From Mucilaginibacter glaciei (GTDB taxonomy: Bacteria; Bacteroidota; Bacteroidia; Sphingobacteriales; Sphingobacteriaceae), in NCBI RefSeq assembly GCF_014773245.1, contig NZ_JACWMX010000005.1, positions 428,372 through 492,371 of the forward strand: a DNA stretch of 64,000 nt, read 5' to 3'. The notes beneath the pieces were generated by a model. It ran no database searches and had not been told where the DNA came from. It worked only from the letters and a program-made list of their open reading frames with translations. Shown piece after piece: positions 61,398-64,000 of this stretch; positions within the stretch are counted from its first letter, which is position 1; each line of letters begins with the position of its first letter. The position numbers were made by a program, and so were the translations under genes.

Positions 61398-61739
61398 CTA
61401 CAATTCCTTAGCCTCTTTAGCCGGGTTACGGTAGTATATTTTGTTATCTAAAAATTCCTGAACAGCTACCAAAGTAGGTTTAGGCATTCTTTCGTAATGT
61501 TTAGAGATCTCTATTTGCTCGCGGTTTTCAAAAACCTCTTCCAGGTTATCGTTAGCCGATGCAAATTCAGAAAGTTTTTGGTGTAATTCTTCCTTGATAT
61601 TGTTCGAGATCTGGTTTGCCCTTTTTGACATAATAACAAGCGACTCATATATGTTGTCGGTTTTCACATCCAGTTCGCGCAAATCACGGGTTACTGTGCT
61701 GCTTGCTACAGCTGGTTTGTTTGCATTATTAGCGTTCAT
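61398..61739 (-). CDS. RNA polymerase omega subunit (Rpb6-like)
   Basis: 113 residues. The core VTRDLRELDVKTDNIYESLVIMSKRANQISNNIKEEL resembles the omega/Rpb6 pattern in which a Tyr/Val/Arg-Ala-x-Gln-Ile helix packs on beta-prime. In Bacteroidota this protein fills the omega role. It sits 5 bp after bamD, a conserved pairing in the phylum. Confidence 0.85.
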   Translation of the reverse strand: MNANNANKPAVASSTVTRDLRELDVKTDNIYESLVIMSKRANQISNNIKEELHQKLSEFASANDNLEEVFENREQIEISKHYERMPKPTLVAVQEFLDNKIYYRNPAKEAKEL

Positions 61740-61744
61740 GTCTT

Positions 61745-62680
61745 TTAATTATTAGCTGGTATTTTTTGATTATCTTTTCCTTTAACTGATGGCGGCGTTA
61801 TAGCTGTAGTATCTTTTTTAGCAAGTTTTTCGGCAAGCCTCGGGTTTACAGCAGCTTCGGCCAGTGTTCTTTTTGCAGTAATTATACCGCGCTGGCTACC
61901 GTTTTTTAAACCTGCTACATCTTTAGCATATTTACTGGCTTCATATTTCTCCGTAAATTGATCGGCGTATGAAATAGCCTGGTTATAACGTTCTTCTTTT
62001 CTTTCCTCGCGGCTTACGTTGGCATACTCATATTGGGCCTTAATAATAAGGTATTCCAATTCTTCGGCGTATTTGGTATCCGGGTAATCGCGCAGCATAT
62101 TATTGAAAGCAATAACCGACGATTGAAAATCGCCAATTACCAAGTACAATTTTGAGTTGGCATAGGCCTTCTCTTCTAATTTATCACGTAAGTTTTGTAT
62201 CAGCTTACTTGCTTCAGTAACACGGTCGCTCTTCGGGTACAAGTTAATAAATAACTGTAACGATTCAATGGCCTTCTGTGTGTTCTCCTGGTCAAGCGAG
62301 TAAATGGGCGAATCCAGGTAAAAGCAATAAGCTGCAATAAAGCGGCACTCCTCGGCCCGGGGGCTTGATGGGTACGTATCTGCAAATGTTTTAAAGTGGT
62401 AACGGGCGGCGGTATAATCCTTTAGCTTATAATTGGTATAAGCATAATAATAATACAGGTCCTCATAACCGGTACGGCCACGGTAACGGCCAACCAGATC
62501 TTCAAATAAACCAAGCGCTTTGCTGTAGTCCTTTTTATTATAAAGCTTTACGGCTTCAGAGTATTTTTTAGCGTTATCGTTACTGGCCTTTAACTTTTCG
62601 TATTTGCTTTTACAACTGCCAAGCGTAATAACAATTAGCAACAATACGCTTGAAAATAGGAATAGTTGTTTTTTAAACAT
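61745..62680 (-). CDS. bamD: Outer membrane assembly lipoprotein BamD
   Basis: 311 residues. Lipoprotein signal with Cys at ~23 (ITLGSC); then TPR repeats (AVKLYNKKDYSKALGLFEDLVGRYRGRTG, YYYAYTNYKLKDYTAARYHFKTFADTYPSSPRAEE, AIESLQLFINLYPKSDRVTEASKLI). It is part of the Bam complex that inserts outer-membrane beta-barrels. The C-terminal tail is Lys/Pro-rich. First gene of the bamD-omega operon; its promoter suggests an almost leaderless mRNA. Confidence 0.94.
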   Translation of the reverse strand: MFKKQLFLFSSVLLLIVITLGSCKSKYEKLKASNDNAKKYSEAVKLYNKKDYSKALGLFEDLVGRYRGRTGYEDLYYYYAYTNYKLKDYTAARYHFKTFADTYPSSPRAEECRFIAAYCFYLDSPIYSLDQENTQKAIESLQLFINLYPKSDRVTEASKLIQNLRDKLEEKAYANSKLYLVIGDFQSSVIAFNNMLRDYPDTKYAEELEYLIIKAQYEYANVSREERKEERYNQAISYADQFTEKYEASKYAKDVAGLKNGSQRGIITAKRTLAEAAVNPRLAEKLAKKDTTAITPPSVKGKDNQKIPANN

Positions 62681-62684
62681 TTTG

Positions 62685-62715
62685 CAAAGATAGTTGAATA
62701 TTATAAATGAGTCAA
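62685..62715 (-). promoter_or_regulatory. bamD promoter
   Basis: Minus-strand TTG (62713-62715), a 20-bp spacer and TATCTTTG (62685-62692), an exact TAnnTTTG match. The box ends 4 bp before the bamD ATG (62680), so transcription would begin at or next to the start codon. Confidence 0.7.
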
Positions 62716-63240
62716 TTATTTATTTAGCAGGCGAATATATAACGCCCAAGGCGCACCTTATATATATAGTGTATGTATTTAACATCTTTTAACGTATTGA
62801 TTAGTGCAGATTGTAAACGCAGTATACTTACTTTAGGTATGCTGTATATAGTATATAATGCCACAAGTTATAGCTACGGAGCACTTACATTATATATAAT
62901 AGTTACGCATATAACATAAGGTAGAATTTGCCTGCAGGTTAGATTGCCTCATTTGATTCGCTTTTTTGATTGGCGTTATACATGGGCGTTGCCTGCGGCC
63001 GGGCTTTCTGGGGCTGCGCTGCGCTCCGGCCACTTCCGCCGCCGCTCATGCCCGCGCATCGTGGCTAAACCCCTCCAATCCCTAACGCAAAACGGTATCG
63101 TAAACTATTTGTCAGACACCTTTCATAAAATAAAAGCAACCGAAAACGGAACGTTTAAGCATCGGCATCTCAATTTGGCCCATAAATTGAAATTTTTGTG
63201 CCTTATTTTCAGCGTGTTAAAACTACACTAACCAAAATAA
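62716..63240. other. Gene-free region with a GC-rich block
   Basis: 62716-62930 is very AT-rich with TATA-like runs. About 62975-63085 is strikingly GC-rich (TGCGGCCGGGC, GGGGCTGCGCTGCGCTCCGG, CCGCCGCTC). It contains a 95-codon frame with no protein-like features. It may be an intergenic repeat; no second copy lies in this window. Confidence 0.5.
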
Positions 63241-63251
63241 TATGAAAGCAT

Positions 63252-63281
63252 TTGCAGATGCCAAAAAGCTGCGTACCTTTG
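63252..63281 (+). promoter_or_regulatory. rRNA promoter P1
   Basis: TTTG (63251-63254), a 19-bp spacer and TACCTTTG (63274-63281), followed by CAGCCCGCAA. Confidence 0.75.
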
Positions 63282-63345
63282 CAGCCCGCAAACAAAATAA
63301 CGGGACGTTCTGTGAAAAACTACAGCAAAAACTTTAAAAATAAAG

Positions 63346-63376
63346 TTTGCAAATTCAACAAAGGTTAATACCTTTG
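63346..63376 (+). promoter_or_regulatory. rRNA promoter P2
   Basis: TTTG (63346-63349), a 19-bp spacer and TACCTTTG (63369-63376), followed by the same CAGCCCGCAA. A small dyad ACTTTA/TAAAGT (63331-63346) lies just upstream. Confidence 0.8.
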
Positions 63377-63448
63377 CAGCCCGCAAAAGAGGAAACGATT
63401 TAGCGGAAAGTACATTGAAAAAAACAAACAAGACTTTTAAAAATAAAG

Positions 63449-63479
63449 TTTGGAAAATTAACAAAGGTTGCTACCTTTG
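63449..63479 (+). promoter_or_regulatory. rRNA promoter P3
   Basis: TTTG (63449-63452), a 19-bp spacer and TACCTTTG (63472-63479), followed by CAGCCCGCAA. The 50-bp block around it repeats P2 with few changes. Confidence 0.8.
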
Positions 63480-63549
63480 CAGCCCGCAACGCCGAAAGGA
63501 AAAGCGGTTGTTAATTGAAATCAAGCTTTAGAAATTAAAAAAAATAAAG

Positions 63550-63580
63550 TTTGTAAATAAAGAAAAGGTTTTTACCTTTG
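63550..63580 (+). promoter_or_regulatory. rRNA promoter P4
   Basis: TTTG (63550-63553), a 19-bp spacer and TACCTTTG (63573-63580). The start region differs (CAATCCC). It is the promoter closest to 16S, ~310 bp upstream. Confidence 0.78.
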
Positions 63581-63581
63581 C

Positions 63582-63890
63582 AATCCCAAAACGAGGGAGT
63601 CGGAAATCGGAAACGATTGAAGATAAAGAGTTGAAAGTTTGAAGCAATTTCAAACGATAAAAATTGAAAGTTGAGGTCGCAATGACCGACAACATAAAGC
63701 AGAGCCGCGAGGTGAAGCGCAAAGTTCTTAAAAGAGATAGAGAATAAATTATGCAGCGTAACATCAGTCTTCGATCCGGAGGCTGACAAGTTATAAGCGA
63801 AGCTTGAGCAACGGGATATTGTAAGAGAATATTTTTTTTTACAAGTTTCTATTAATTGAGTTAATAGGGCTTGGATACAAACAAACACAT
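63582..63890 (+). other. Leader of the rRNA operon
   Basis: A purine-rich stretch between P4 and 16S with small hairpins (GGTC/GACC at about 63674). It includes ATATT...AATAT followed by nine T at 63821-63839, weak as a terminator. It probably carries the processing and antitermination signals; I cannot assign boxA with confidence. Confidence 0.55.

Positions 63891-64000
<110 letters not shown>

Noticed and set aside
62944..63231. 95-codon frame before the rRNA operon
   Set aside because: It spans the GC-rich block and AT-rich DNA with an abrupt change of composition; no protein-like pattern.
63821..63839. Terminator or attenuator in the rRNA leader
   Set aside because: The stem is only five A-T pairs; the T-run alone is not enough, and a terminator just before 16S would make little sense.

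Overview
The window looks like a chromosomal piece of a Bacteroidota species, family Sphingobacteriaceae, probably close to Mucilaginibacter or Pedobacter (the genus is a guess from gene content and the 16S start, not a computed placement). Support: promoters of the Bacteroidota type (TTG, 19-20 bp, TAnnTTTG), most clearly four tandem copies in front of a 16S rRNA gene at the right edge; many families typical of the phylum (DUF4835, DUF1599 next to a DoxX-like protein, Rpb6-like omega, SDR-type threonine dehydrogenase, GH3-like enzyme); and a carotenoid gene set of the kind found in pigmented members.

Layout. 1-about 4.5 kb is the early/control end of a Mu-like transposable element: a partial MuB-like ATPase, MuA-like transposase, a tiny membrane protein and a Cro/Ner-like regulator on the minus strand, diverging from a LexA/CI-type self-cleaving repressor and a lipoprotein on the plus strand. 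Its operator occurs once between the divergent genes and again, almost unchanged, inside the repressor gene. Next comes a BlaI-like repressor with an M56 membrane peptidase (4.6-7.1 kb), then housekeeping genes: recN, fabI, a pair of paralogous secreted proteins, clpC, ettA and envelope lipoproteins (7.2-19.3 kb). A REP-associated transposase broken by one stop codon lies between REP repeats (19.3-20.2 kb), followed by dnaA, a CoA-mutase catalytic chain, an IscA-like protein, a TlpA-like protein and a MacB/FtsX-like permease.

27-33.6 kb is a nucleotide-sugar block (PHP phosphatase, rfbB, galE, UDP-xylose synthase, ugd) next to waaA, so it probably feeds surface polysaccharide and LPS. 33.8-42.2 kb is a carotenoid region: a tight operon of hydrolase, two acyltransferases, GT2 glycosyltransferase and CruF hydratase, then ispH, a CrtW ketolase, hemH and convergent crtD. 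Together they suggest a ketolated, 1'-hydroxylated, 3',4'-desaturated carotenoid that may be glycosylated and acylated. Cyclase, phytoene synthase and primary desaturase are not in the window.

42.2-62.7 kb is mixed core metabolism and envelope biogenesis: asd, tdh, yebC, a protein with six GF-x-x-RF repeats, aroK, folP, lptB, recJ, coaBC, omega and bamD. The last 1.2 kb holds a GC-rich block, four near-identical rRNA promoters, the leader and the first bases of 16S. Several families of palindromic repeats lie between genes and one imperfect palindrome is inserted in frame in recN. I found no tRNA gene and no CRISPR array.
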